This document shows positions 6,060-13,022 of a stretch of 13,158 nucleotides of DNA, piece after piece; the stretch's first letter is position 1, and each line of letters starts with the position of its first letter. The stretch covers positions 1 through 13,158 of the forward strand of contig JAMOPD010000181.1 of assembly GCA_027064745.1 (NCBI GenBank), in the 5' to 3' direction. The stretch comes from Thermococcaceae archaeon. GTDB lineage: Archaea > Methanobacteriota_B > Thermococci > Thermococcales > Thermococcaceae. A program made the translations under genes and the position numbers. The notes below the pieces were generated by a model. That model was not told where the DNA came from, did no database searches, and worked only from the letters and a program-made list of their open reading frames with translations.

Positions 6060-6637
6060 TCTCTCACCACCCTAACTCCGTAGCCGCAATCCCTGCAATA
6101 TGCTTCATTCCCTCTCCAAGCGAGTTCACCCCCGCAAATTGGGCAGGTGGATGTGTTTCCACCAGTTTTCCATCTCCTATATGTTTTTTCATCTATTGCC
6201 AGAAAGATTCCATTTTCATGCTCCTCAAAATACCCTAAAACTGGATTACTTTTGAGTTCAAAGTTCTTATCATCGATTATGACAGGTTCCAGTCCTATGT
6301 TTCCTTCAAACTCCAGCTCATTGGCAGGCAGAATCTCAACGATATATGCCTCAAGTTCTCTGTCGTGGTATGCTATCACCTCAAGGGCATCGCTCAGCTC
6401 TCCTGTTGATGAGAGGATATCTATTATTAGGTGTTCCTCCCTCGGGAAGGTTAGGGTTATTATAAATCTCCCTCTGTGAATTGCCAATCCTCTGTCGAGG
6501 CAGCTCTCCTCAAGATTAAATTTTTTAAGCTCCTCTCTAACTTCATCTCCATTTGGAAGTCTTCCAGTAGCAATTATGAGTTCCTCAAGCCTTTCAGCTA
6601 AGGGTAAAGCCAGCATAATCGGTTCATACAGCCTCAT
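6056..6637 (-). CDS. Hypothetical protein with C-terminal zinc ribbon
   Basis: A 193-residue protein of no named family that I recognise. Residues 1-about 155 form a mixed alpha/beta region (helices at 12-40, strands such as GRFIITLTF at 56-64, then an acidic section). The C-terminus is a zinc ribbon with CPIC at 165-168 and CRDC at 181-184. There is no signal peptide or membrane segment, so it is cytoplasmic. The zinc ribbon could bind nucleic acid or a partner protein. GGTGGG precedes the ATG. It is the first gene of a two-gene unit, and its stop overlaps the start of the aldolase gene, so the two products are made together; a metal or regulatory link to the aldolase is possible but unsupported. 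Confidence 0.8.
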   Translation of the reverse strand: MRLYEPIMLALPLAERLEELIIATGRLPNGDEVREELKKFNLEESCLDRGLAIHRGRFIITLTFPREEHLIIDILSSTGELSDALEVIAYHDRELEAYIVEILPANELEFEGNIGLEPVIIDDKNFELKSNPVLGYFEEHENGIFLAIDEKTYRRWKTGGNTSTCPICGGELAWRGNEAYCRDCGYGVRVVRE

Positions 6638-6667
6638 GTTCCCACCAGAAGGGGGTTAGGAGAAAAA

Positions 6668-6675
6668 TTTATAAA
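6668..6675. promoter_or_regulatory. Palindromic TATA box shared by tRNA-Tyr and the zinc-ribbon gene
   Basis: TTTATAAA is its own reverse complement. Rightward it sits about 31 nt before the mature tRNA 5' end and has a purine-rich BRE-like GAGAAAAA upstream, fitting tRNA-Tyr. Leftward it would start transcription near 6646, giving the zinc-ribbon mRNA a very short leader that just contains GGTGGG. No other TATA is visible for either gene. Confidence 0.6.
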
Positions 6676-6702
6676 CCTACCCTAAACATTAACTACCGAG
6701 GT

Positions 6703-6780
6703 CCCGCGGTAGCCTAGCCTGGGAGCGGCGGCGGACTGTAGATCCGCAGGTCCCCGGTTCAAATCCGGGCCGCGGGACCA
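6703..6780 (+). tRNA. tRNA-Tyr: tRNA-Tyr (anticodon GUA)
   Basis: A full cloverleaf can be drawn. The 7-bp acceptor stem CCCGCGG/CCGCGGG has C1-G72, the identity pair of archaeal tRNA-Tyr. The D arm is GCC/GGC with the TAGCCTGGGA loop, and the anticodon stem GCGGA/TCCGC encloses CTGTAGA, giving anticodon GTA. The variable loop is 5 nt, the T arm CCCGG-TTCAAAT-CCGGG, the discriminator A at 6777, and CCA is encoded at 6778-6780. No intron interrupts the anticodon loop, although archaeal tRNA-Tyr genes often have one. Its antisense is the source of a spurious protein frame containing PGFEPGTCGS. Confidence 0.97.
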
Positions 6781-6782
6781 CC

Positions 6783-6974
6783 AGAAATTTTGACAATTCT
6801 GAGGTAAGATATGAAAAATTCTTGTATAGGTGATGGTATCTAGATGAGAAGAAGCTAACATTCGGAGACGGGTTCAAGTTCGGGCTCGGCTTTTTCACGG
6901 TGGGATTGGTGTTCTATATAGTTTGTAATTTGATCTTCGGTGGCATGATAGGTTCGATGATGCATCACTGGTGA
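6783..6974 (+). pseudogene. Decayed small membrane-protein gene next to tRNA-Tyr
   Basis: One frame reads RNFDNSEVRYEKFLYR, then an in-frame TGA (6831-6833), then WYLDEKKLTFGDG, a hydrophobic segment (FGLGFFTVGLVFYIV and onward) and a terminal GSMMHHW before the stop at 6972-6974. Both halves look protein-like and share the frame, but no start codon exists near the tRNA and none follows the TGA until deep in the membrane segment. This is best read as the C-terminal remnant of a membrane protein truncated at the tRNA 3' end and broken by a nonsense change. The end overlaps the convergent transporter gene by 10 bp. I do not recognise the parent family. Confidence 0.55.
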
Positions 6975-7816
6975 TTTCCAATAAATATCCCACCTACAAT
7001 TAAGAACAGCCCGAATATGGTTGATAGGAGTATCTCCTCCCCAACTATGAAGTGTATCAGCACGAGGGACAGAAAAGGGGTGAGGTATATCAGATTCGCA
7101 ACCTTTGCCGTTGTTTCAGCAGTTTCGAGGGCTTTAAGCCACACCAAGAATGTTACTCCCATCTCAAAGAGCCCCACATAAACCGCCCCAAGGAGGACTT
7201 TTATTCCGGGAATTATAAACTGATGGGTTGAAGCTATCAGTATTGCCGTATAGAGAAATCCAAATGCAAAGTTCCAGAACATTTTTACTGTGCTCTCCCT
7301 ACTGTCTCTGAGGTTAAGTATCCAGTATGATGCCCATATTACTGCACTTCCCAGCGCCAGAGCAGTTCCAAGCGGGTCTCTGAAGCTGAGCGAGAGCAGA
7401 TCGCCCCTTGTAGCCACAATGAGAACTCCTACAAAGCTTATTAGCACACCTAAAATCTGCCCTACTGTGATTCTCTGCTTTAAGAAGGGTATCGAAAGCA
7501 GGGAAAGTATTATGGGCCATGTATAGTTTAAAGCCTGTGCCTCTTGTGCCGGCAGTAAAGAGTATGCCTTGAATAGCACTATGTAATACAGAAGAGGGTT
7601 TATAGCCCCAAGAACTGCTGAATGTAGATTTTCTTTCTTCCACACGGCCCCTTCCCTAAGGAGAACTACGGTGAAAACAAGGAGGGATACCAGGGAAGCA
7701 TAAAAGAGCAGCTGCAGATAGTTCAGGCTCCTGAGAGAAAGCTTGAATGCTGAGGCTACCGTCGACCAAAACAAAATTGCCAGCACAGCGTATACAAAAG
7801 ATTTGCTGGGCTTCAT
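6965..7816 (-). CDS. EamA/DMT-family membrane transporter
   Basis: A 283-residue integral membrane protein with about ten hydrophobic helices in two repeated halves (roughly residues 6-130 and 140-280), the drug/metabolite transporter layout. Family-like features are the first helix VYAVLAILFWSTVASAFK, the proline-rich YTWPIILSLLS segment before a basic KQR loop, and the GVLISFVGVLIVATRG segment. Substrate is unknown; relatives export amino acids, nucleobases or other metabolites. An upstream GTG at 7852 would add 12 residues. I prefer the ATG at 7816: a BRE/TATA-like element (GAAATTTTTAAG) lies about 26 nt ahead of it, neither start has a Shine-Dalgarno site, and the product then begins MKPSKSF directly before helix 1. 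This implies a leaderless mRNA. Confidence 0.85.
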   Translation of the reverse strand: MKPSKSFVYAVLAILFWSTVASAFKLSLRSLNYLQLLFYASLVSLLVFTVVLLREGAVWKKENLHSAVLGAINPLLYYIVLFKAYSLLPAQEAQALNYTWPIILSLLSIPFLKQRITVGQILGVLISFVGVLIVATRGDLLSLSFRDPLGTALALGSAVIWASYWILNLRDSRESTVKMFWNFAFGFLYTAILIASTHQFIIPGIKVLLGAVYVGLFEMGVTFLVWLKALETAETTAKVANLIYLTPFLSLVLIHFIVGEEILLSTIFGLFLIVGGIFIGNHQ

Positions 7817-7838
7817 GCTTAAAGGGATGTTTCCATGA

Positions 7839-7846
7839 CTTAAAAA
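7839..7846 (-). promoter_or_regulatory. TATA box of the transporter gene (leaderless)
   Basis: TTTTTAAG on the minus strand, preceded by GTGAAA as a BRE, is centred about 26 nt upstream of the ATG at 7816, so transcription would start at or within a base or two of the start codon. Confidence 0.5.
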
Positions 7847-7896
7847 TTTCACTATGTCATGTTTGAGATAGGAAGTGTGATTTAAAAGACAAGTTG

Positions 7897-7918
7897 AAAT
7901 AGAAAGAGATGAAAAAGA
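7897..7918 (-). terminator. Pyrimidine-rich terminator after the cDPG-synthetase-like gene
   Basis: Immediately after the TGA stop the minus strand reads CTTTTTCATCTCTTTCTATTTC, a T-rich tract of the kind that ends archaeal transcription. The next gene has its own promoter. Confidence 0.4.
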
Positions 7919-9265
7919 TCACTTCTTGAGTTTCTCGCAATTCTTAACCCACTCAGCGAGAATGTCCTTGAGCTTCGGCTGGCCAATCTCTTCAAGCTCG
8001 TACTTGACGCGAACTGCCGGCTTGTTGAGCTTCATGAACCTGCGGAGGTCAACTGGAGTTCCTATGACGACGACATCAGCCTCTGCTCTGTTTATTGTCT
8101 CTTCAAGCTCCTTCATCTGTTTCTTACCATATCCCATGGCTGGGAGGATTCTGTCGAGATGGCTGTACTTCTTGTAGGTGTCTATGATTGAACCGACTGC
8201 ATAGGGCCTCGGGTCGATTATCTCCTTCGCGCCGAACTTCTTAGCTGCAACGTAACCTGCTCCATACTTCATGCCACCGTGCGTCAGAGTTGGCCCGTCC
8301 TCGACGACGAGAACGCGCTTGCCCTTGATGAGCTCCGGCTTGTCCACGTAGAGCGGTGAGGCACCATCAATGACGGTAGCTTTAGGATTGATTTTTTCAA
8401 TATCTTCCCTAACTTTCTGAACGTCATCCCTGTTGGCGGTGTCAATCTTGTTGATGATTATGACGTCAGCAGCCCTGAAGTTGGTCTCACCGGGGTGATA
8501 TTTCAGCTCGTGGCCCGGCCTGTGCGGGTCGGTGACGACTATCCAGAGGTCCGGCTCGTAGAACGGGAAGTCGTTGTTTCCGCCGTCCCAGAGGATTATG
8601 TCTGCCTCTTTCTCGGCCTCCCTAAGTATTTTCTCGTAGTCAACGCCCGCGTAGACAACCATGCCGCGCTCGATGTAGGGCTCGTACTCTTCCCTCTCCT
8701 CGATGGTGCACTCGTACTTGTCGAGGTCCTCGAAGGTGGCGAAGCGCTGGACGACCTGCTTCCTGAGGTCGCCGTAGGGCATCGGGTGTCTGATGGCGAC
8801 GACCTTGTAGCCCATCTCCTGAAGGAGTTGAGCCACTTTCCTGCTGGTCTGGCTCTTTCCACAGCCGGTTCTGACGGCGGTAACAGCTACCACGGGCTTG
8901 CTTGACTTGAGCATGGTGCTCTTGGGTCCAAGGAGCCAGAAGTCAGCACCTGCTGAGTGTGCCCTTGAAGCGAGATGCATAACATGCTCATGAGAGACAT
9001 CGGAGTAGGCAAAGACAACTATATCAATCTCGTGCTCTTTTATTATCTTCTCAAGGTCATCCTCGCTCCATATCGGAATTCCGTTTGGATATAGCTCTCC
9101 GGCGAGCTCCTTGGGGTAGACCCTGCCTTCAATGTCAGGTATCTGGGTGGCGGTGAAGGCAACTACCTCATAATCAGGATTGTCCCTGAAGAATGTGTTG
9201 AAGTTGTGGAAGTCCCTTCCAGCAGCTCCAAGAATCACAACCCTTTTTCTCTTCTTTTCGGTCAT
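7919..9265 (-). CDS. Cyclic 2,3-diphosphoglycerate synthetase-like P-loop NTPase
   Basis: A 448-residue cytoplasmic protein of the family containing the Methanothermus cyclic 2,3-diphosphoglycerate synthetase (about 460 residues) and related predicted GTPases (COG2403). The N-terminal Rossmann-like part has ILGAAGRDFHNFN at 11-23. A P-loop VRTGCGKSQT lies at 131-140, a Walker-B-like DIILWDGGNNDFPF at 222-235, and an NKID base-recognition motif at 272-275, followed by a GGMKYGAGY segment. The methanogen enzyme uses ATP to cyclise 2,3-DPG into a thermoprotectant. Whether this protein does so is not settled, because cDPG is mainly known from methanogens and NKID suggests GTP. GAGGTGAT precedes the ATG. 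The gene is monocistronic and more GC-rich than the left third of the window, consistent with strong codon selection. Confidence 0.85.
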   Translation of the reverse strand: MTEKKRKRVVILGAAGRDFHNFNTFFRDNPDYEVVAFTATQIPDIEGRVYPKELAGELYPNGIPIWSEDDLEKIIKEHEIDIVVFAYSDVSHEHVMHLASRAHSAGADFWLLGPKSTMLKSSKPVVAVTAVRTGCGKSQTSRKVAQLLQEMGYKVVAIRHPMPYGDLRKQVVQRFATFEDLDKYECTIEEREEYEPYIERGMVVYAGVDYEKILREAEKEADIILWDGGNNDFPFYEPDLWIVVTDPHRPGHELKYHPGETNFRAADVIIINKIDTANRDDVQKVREDIEKINPKATVIDGASPLYVDKPELIKGKRVLVVEDGPTLTHGGMKYGAGYVAAKKFGAKEIIDPRPYAVGSIIDTYKKYSHLDRILPAMGYGKKQMKELEETINRAEADVVVIGTPVDLRRFMKLNKPAVRVKYELEEIGQPKLKDILAEWVKNCEKLKK

Positions 9266-9314
9266 TTAAATCACCTCAAAAGTTTTATTCAGGCATTTAT
9301 TTCTTGTTCTTGGC

Positions 9315-9322
9315 ATTTATAA
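9315..9322 (-). promoter_or_regulatory. TATA box of the cDPG-synthetase-like gene
   Basis: TTATAAAT on the minus strand, preceded by AAAACCG, predicts a start near 9293 and a leader of about 27 nt containing GAGGTGAT. Confidence 0.6.
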
Positions 9323-9432
9323 CGGTTTTTGTTTAATGCTGCAAGCTTCTGGCGTGAATTATTCGGTGGGAACTTCAGTGAACTGAAAAACCTTCAAACG
9401 CTGCTGGATAATCTCCGTTTGAATTTACCTGC

Positions 9433-9447
9433 GGGGTTAATAACCCC
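9433..9447. terminator. GC-rich hairpin GGGGTT-AAT-AACCCC after the YbaK-type gene
   Basis: A perfect 6-bp inverted repeat with a 3-nt loop begins one base beyond the stop codon of the deacylase gene. No strong T run follows on the minus strand, so it may stabilise the 3' end of the mRNA or block ribosomes rather than act as a classic terminator. Confidence 0.35.
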
Positions 9448-9448
9448 C

Positions 9449-9886
9449 TTATTCTCTCACGTCCATTACCTCCGCCCGCAGGTACTTGATGATCCTCTCT
9501 GGGCGTATCTTGAGAAGCCTATCGATTCTCCCTCCACCGCCGATGACATGCTCGTTCTCCAGAACCCGCGGGTCGATTATCGTTCTGAGCGACACACCCA
9601 CAGGAGGAACGCCTCCGACCTCGTAGCCAGTAAGCTCCTTGACCTCCTTTGGCTTTGCAAACCTGCACTTTCCAAAGATTTTCTCCAGCTTCGGTAAACT
9701 GACTCGCGATTCGCCGTCAACTATGACGAGGAGGGGTTCCCTCTCGCTTATGATGACGAGCGACTTTATAACCTGCCTTCTGGCAACACCTGCCTCTCTC
9801 GTAGCCTGCTCAACGGTCTTGACTGGCCTTCCAATCTCGAGAATCTCGGCCTCTAACTTCTTTGAGATTTCCTCAAGCCTTTCCAT
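9449..9886 (-). CDS. YbaK/EbsC-type aminoacyl-tRNA deacylase
   Basis: A 145-residue free-standing YbaK/ProX-type editing domain, which hydrolyses mischarged tRNAs in trans (family members act on Cys-, Ala- or Ser-tRNAs such as Cys-tRNA-Pro). The expected features run in order: [12 protein letters not shown] at 23-34, the conserved lysine in VIKSLVII near residue 41, [20 protein letters not shown] at 53-72, [11 protein letters not shown] in the middle, and [15 protein letters not shown] toward the end. I chose the ATG at 9886; the frame extends to 9991 but that extension reads into the AlaX gene, is low-quality sequence and would place the start inside AlaX. GGGGAAG lies just ahead of 9886. 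It diverges from AlaX with 60 nt between start codons. Which tRNA it edits cannot be read from the sequence. Confidence 0.9.
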   Translation of the reverse strand: MERLEEISKKLEAEILEIGRPVKTVEQATREAGVARRQVIKSLVIISEREPLLVIVDGESRVSLPKLEKIFGKCRFAKPKEVKELTGYEVGGVPPVGVSLRTIIDPRVLENEHVIGGGGRIDRLLKIRPERIIKYLRAEVMDVRE

Positions 9887-9916
9887 ACAACTTCCCCATG
9901 CAACTTGACCGCAACC

Positions 9917-9926
9917 GTTAATAAGT
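9917..9926. promoter_or_regulatory. Shared TATA element for the divergent tRNA-editing genes
   Basis: GTTAATAAGT on the plus strand (ACTTATTAAC on the minus) is the only TATA-like element in the 60 nt between the two start codons. Rightward it is about 25 nt from the AlaX ATG (a leaderless start). Leftward it predicts a start near 9896, about 10 nt before the YbaK-type ATG. Confidence 0.55.
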
Positions 9927-9946
9927 CTTCTGCAAAGGTTTTTACG

Positions 9947-10408
9947 ATGTCCATGTCGTCGGTTGAAGTTAGAACTCACACGGCTCTGCATGTCGTTAAA
10001 GGCGCTGTGGTCAAGGTTCTCGGCGAAAAAGCAAAATGGACGGCTTCAACCTATGTGAAGGGGAACAGAGGCGTTTTAGCAGTGAAGTTCGACAGAAAGC
10101 CTACTGAAGAAGAAATTGCCGAGATAGAGCACCTGGCCAACGAGAAGGTCAGGGAGAACGTTCCGGTTCAGGTATATGAGCTGCCGCGCGAAGAAGCCGA
10201 GAGACGCTTCGGGGAGGATATGCACGACCTCTTCCCGATCCCGCCGGAGGTTAGAACCCTCAGAGTCGTCGTCATCGAGGACTGGAACGTAAATGCATGC
10301 AACAAGAAGCACACCGCAACGACGGGAGAAATCGGAGAGATAAAAATCAGAAAGGTCCGCTTTAAGAGGAGCAAAAAACTGCTTGAGATTAGCTTTGATG
10401 TTCTCTAA
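9947..10408 (+). CDS. alaX: AlaX-type alanyl-tRNA editing protein (short form)
   Basis: A 153-residue free-standing editing domain related to the AlaRS editing domain, removing wrongly attached serine or glycine from tRNA-Ala in trans. Zinc ligands are visible: HTALH (His11, His15) and CNKKH (Cys118, His122), followed by [12 protein letters not shown], the family's end motif. Length matches the short AlaX-S form described from Pyrococcus horikoshii. Upstream GTG at 9905 would add 14 unconserved residues. The ATG at 9947 lies about 25 nt from a TATA element and so fits a leaderless start; the ATG at 9953 is possible too. Its 3' end overlaps the tail of an opposite-strand pseudogene by about 20 bp. 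Confidence 0.93.
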   Translation: MSMSSVEVRTHTALHVVKGAVVKVLGEKAKWTASTYVKGNRGVLAVKFDRKPTEEEIAEIEHLANEKVRENVPVQVYELPREEAERRFGEDMHDLFPIPPEVRTLRVVVIEDWNVNACNKKHTATTGEIGEIKIRKVRFKRSKKLLEISFDVL

Positions 10409-11139
10409 GGAGGAACTTCCAAATGGGGAGAACCTCCACGGTGAGGTTTCTCTCGTTAATCTGAGTCTCATCCTACAGCGTGACTATGGTAAGCTTTCCT
10501 ACTCCAAGCCTTTTGGCTGTTTTAACGAGCCCTTTGATTTCTCTCTCGTAGTTGGAGGCATTCAGCTCGTAGGTTACTTGAATCAGTTCCCTTATTGAAG
10601 GACACTCTCTTACCACGAAATCAACTTCATTCTTTCCGTCAGAATAATATAGTTTTCCAGCTTTCTTCCCTCATCTTGTCCTTTGAAGAGCAGAGAAGCA
10701 AATGCCGTGTCAACAAGACTTTCTTGGTTTTATCATAAACTCCCTCGTCGAGGGGGGAGAAAATAGGAAGCTGAAAGACGAGGAAGGATTCCTCCATCGC
10801 CCGGAGATAGTTCATGACTGTCTTTACGTTGGCCTCAACGCCGAGACCTTTTAATGCCCTCTGGAGCGATCTATAGGTGAAATGACCACCGTAAAGGGAT
10901 AGGATATAGTAAAACGCCTCCTGAAACTCCTTAACGTCCCTGAATGCAAAACGCTTAACCATGTCTCTGTAAAACATGGTTTCGAGAATCCGAGCACAGA
11001 GTTTTCCAACTGGGAAGAAGTCCCAGAAGCCCTCCCATACGCTTTTTCCTATGTATGGTTCTCTCTCAAATTCAACTGGCTTCCCGCAGTCACACCTCAT
11101 CTTGTTACAATCCTCCATAGATTGGATACACGAGCACAT
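10389..11139 (-). pseudogene. Truncated and frameshifted AAA ATPase (COG1373/DUF4143-like)
   Basis: The first frame (11139 to about 10717) encodes ETMFYRDMVKRFAFRDVKEF, a winged-helix-like stretch with HFTYRSLQRALKGLGVEAN, and AMEESFLVFQLPIFS, typical of the C-terminal half of archaeal COG1373 ATPases. Near 10717 the frame shifts and continues as [20 protein letters not shown]. Near 10645 it shifts again to [31 protein letters not shown] and GKLTIVTL. There an in-frame TAG (10473-10475) is followed by a still sensible DETQINERN and LPIWKFLL, ending at 10389. The N-terminal P-loop ATPase half is absent. These proteins bind ATP and carry a nuclease-like C-terminus; their role is poorly known. 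Two frameshifts, one nonsense codon and a missing half make this a dead gene, unless the shifts are sequencing errors. Confidence 0.85.
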
Positions 11140-11144
11140 TTACA

Positions 11145-12230
11145 TTAAATCCTCCTCACGGCTTTCAGAAAAACATAATCGTCTTGGAGGGACACACTTA
11201 TCTTAGCATACCTGTTATTCTTCGAAAGCTTCAGCAGGAGCTCATAAAACTTCCCTGCAGCTTTTTTATCTGAAAAGAGAACCTTCCAGAGGAGGATTTC
11301 GTGGGTGGTATTTCTGGCCAGGAGCAGTTTGTCCCCTCTCCAAGAGATGGAGACTCTCATGGCCGTTTGATTGTCATAGCCATGCCCCCAGAACAGCAGA
11401 TATACATAGAACGCCCCCATTCTGTCCTCATGGATCACGCTATACTCCATGGGTATGCTCAGTGTAACATTTGCTGGTCTAAATCCATGGAGGTAAAGGT
11501 CGGGCTCCATTATTTCAATAGCGGAATCGGGCAGATTGCTGTATGCATGGTTAACAATGCCCCATCCCCCCTTCTCATACAGGTATCTGACAAAGGGATC
11601 GCCGAAGACATAGGGGAATATTCCCATATCTACCACTGGGTCTCTCGTGTAGAGATTTCTTATCTTGTATATTGGGATTCCCCTCCTTTCACAGAAGAGG
11701 TCTGCCACGAGGTCAGCGTCTCCCTCAACTAAAGCTCTTATTGCGAGAGTTTGGTCAAGGGTTGGACCACCATAAGGTGCGTGGAACCACTGCCTCTGGA
11801 GAACATGGACGAGCTCATGGGCGATTGTTCTCTCTGCAACGGCCAGACTTCCCAGAAAGTTCTCCCTTATAATATATATCCTGTCCCCGAGTGTCGCCGC
11901 TATCCATCCTGCAGCCTGCTCCTCCTTGGTCTTTATAAGGCTGTAGTTTTCCGGTATCAGGAGGGTCATCTTGTAGATTGTCTCTTTCATCTTTATGGCA
12001 TTTAAATCCGGATTTGAAGCCTTCCACATCTGGAGTGCCTGATACCTCGTTATTATCACTATCTGAGGTTGCTGTTTAAAGCTGAGGTTCCTGATGATCT
12101 GATCTTCTTTGATTATGCTCTGAACCTCTTTTAGAACAGTGTCGCTCTGAGTAACTTGGGCGGGGCTGTAGAAATAGAGGATCATAACCAGAATCACAGC
12201 GGTTGCTATAGGCTTTTTTAAATCACTCAT
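11145..12230 (-). CDS. Membrane-anchored HExxH zinc metalloprotease-like protein
   Basis: A 361-residue protein with an N-terminal hydrophobic helix (about residues 8-24) acting as signal anchor or signal peptide, so the rest is probably outside the cell. The zinc-protease motif HELVHVLQ is at 138-145, with a likely third ligand Glu169 in LVEGDADLVADLF, the gluzincin pattern of a second helix some 27 residues later. The C-terminal half has no recognised domain. The preferred start is the ATG at 12230; the GTG at 12272 would add 14 residues ahead of the anchor. A TATA box (CTTTATAA) is centred about 25 nt before 12230, giving a leaderless mRNA. It lies downstream of the proteasome beta gene on the same strand but has its own promoter. 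Substrate is unknown; a lipoprotein is ruled out by the lack of a lipobox cysteine. Confidence 0.8.
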   Translation of the reverse strand: MSDLKKPIATAVILVMILYFYSPAQVTQSDTVLKEVQSIIKEDQIIRNLSFKQQPQIVIITRYQALQMWKASNPDLNAIKMKETIYKMTLLIPENYSLIKTKEEQAAGWIAATLGDRIYIIRENFLGSLAVAERTIAHELVHVLQRQWFHAPYGGPTLDQTLAIRALVEGDADLVADLFCERRGIPIYKIRNLYTRDPVVDMGIFPYVFGDPFVRYLYEKGGWGIVNHAYSNLPDSAIEIMEPDLYLHGFRPANVTLSIPMEYSVIHEDRMGAFYVYLLFWGHGYDNQTAMRVSISWRGDKLLLARNTTHEILLWKVLFSDKKAAGKFYELLLKLSKNNRYAKISVSLQDDYVFLKAVRRI

Positions 12231-12250
12231 GAAAAGAGGTAGTATTAAAG

Positions 12251-12258
12251 TTATAAAG
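12251..12258 (-). promoter_or_regulatory. TATA box of the metalloprotease gene (leaderless)
   Basis: CTTTATAA on the minus strand is centred about 25 nt upstream of the ATG at 12230, and no Shine-Dalgarno match precedes that ATG. Confidence 0.5.
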
Positions 12259-12306
12259 AAATTGTGGTTCACTCGTTATTTAGGTTTTAGATTCTTAAAT
12301 TTAAAC

Positions 12307-12906
12307 TCAAAACTCAACGAACTCCTCCTTCATGCCATCTTTTGTTATTGTCATTACCTGAATCTTCCTGTCTCCAGTGTAGATGTCCCTCTTCCCAGCT
12401 GTTCTAACTGCCCTGATTGCGAGCTCTTTGGCTTCCTTTACATCCATGTCATCTCTGTAACTGTCCTCCAGTATGGCTATTGCAAAAGGTGAACCAGAAC
12501 CTGTTGTGGTATATTTATCAAAGACTAAACCTCCCAGAGGGTCGAGGTTCGCCAAAGTCGGCTCATCAACGTAGCCGCCTATGATAATCTGCACCATGTA
12601 GGGGTACCCCCTGTTTTCATTGAGGATGTTGCTCAGGAGATTTGCCATGGCTCTTGTTGTTAGCGATCTCCCCCAGCTGAACTGGTAATAGCGCGCCTCA
12701 GCCTCAAGTTGCCGGGCCAGAGCCTGGATATCGCCGACGCTTCCAGCAGTGGTTATCGCTATCCTATCGGTTATAGGGAGGATTTTCTTTATGTTAAGCG
12801 TCTCAACCATGTGGTCGAGGGAAGCCTGAGTATCAGCGGCCAAAACGACGCCGTCTTTAACTTTTATTCCCACGGTTGTTGTTCCGGTCTTTTTCTCCAT
12901 GTTCAT
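12307..12906 (-). CDS. psmB: Proteasome beta subunit
   Basis: A 199-residue precursor of the catalytic beta subunit of the archaeal 20S proteasome, an N-terminal-nucleophile hydrolase that assembles in heptameric rings inside alpha rings and degrades unfolded proteins in the cytoplasm. An 8-residue propeptide (MNMEKKTG) is removed autocatalytically before Thr1 of TTTVGIK. Mature Asp17 (in LAADTQAS) and Lys33 (in LNIKKIL) complete the active site, and the later GSGSPFA region is typical. I chose the ATG at 12906: GGGGTGAG lies 5 nt ahead, whereas the ATG at 12927 lacks such a site and would lengthen the propeptide by 7 residues. Thermococcales usually have two beta subunits; with an intact Gly-Thr cleavage site and active-site residues this one looks catalytically competent. 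Confidence 0.96.
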   Translation of the reverse strand: MNMEKKTGTTTVGIKVKDGVVLAADTQASLDHMVETLNIKKILPITDRIAITTAGSVGDIQALARQLEAEARYYQFSWGRSLTTRAMANLLSNILNENRGYPYMVQIIIGGYVDEPTLANLDPLGGLVFDKYTTTGSGSPFAIAILEDSYRDDMDVKEAKELAIRAVRTAGKRDIYTGDRKIQVMTITKDGMKEEFVEF

Positions 12907-12939
12907 TTTTCTCACCCCTACCATCATTTGCCTTTCCGA

Positions 12940-12949
12940 GTTTTAAACC
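12940..12949 (-). promoter_or_regulatory. TATA box of the proteasome beta gene
   Basis: GGTTTAAAAC on the minus strand, preceded by AGCAAA, predicts a start near 12920 and a leader of about 14 nt that just includes GGGGTGAG. This also supports the ATG at 12906 over the one at 12927, which would lie upstream of the transcript start. Confidence 0.55.
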
Positions 12950-13022
12950 TTTGCTAGGTATAGTCAGGATTAGACAGCTTGCTTAATAGGTTATAAAGCT
13001 TGGTTTATTATCAGGTGCCCCT

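Noticed and set aside
6689..6898. A 69-codon minus-strand frame containing VPRPGFEPGTCGSTVRRRSQ
   Set aside because: This is the antisense of tRNA-Tyr; the PGFEPG peptide is a well-known false gene made from tRNA T arms.
8495..8905. Long frames on both strands inside the cDPG-synthetase-like gene (8495-8905 plus, 8596-8862 minus)
   Set aside because: They are shadows of a GC-rich, strongly biased coding sequence with clear family motifs in the main frame.
9329..9697. Plus-strand frame starting TTG with protein-like FWRELFGGNFSELKNLQTLL
   Set aside because: Two thirds of it is antisense to the YbaK-type deacylase, there is no ribosome binding site, and the start overlaps the promoter region of the neighbouring gene. 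A short remnant at 9335-9440 cannot be excluded.
11301..12005. Several plus-strand frames across the metalloprotease gene
   Set aside because: They lie antisense to a gene with an intact HELVH motif and have low-complexity, non-family products and no start signals.
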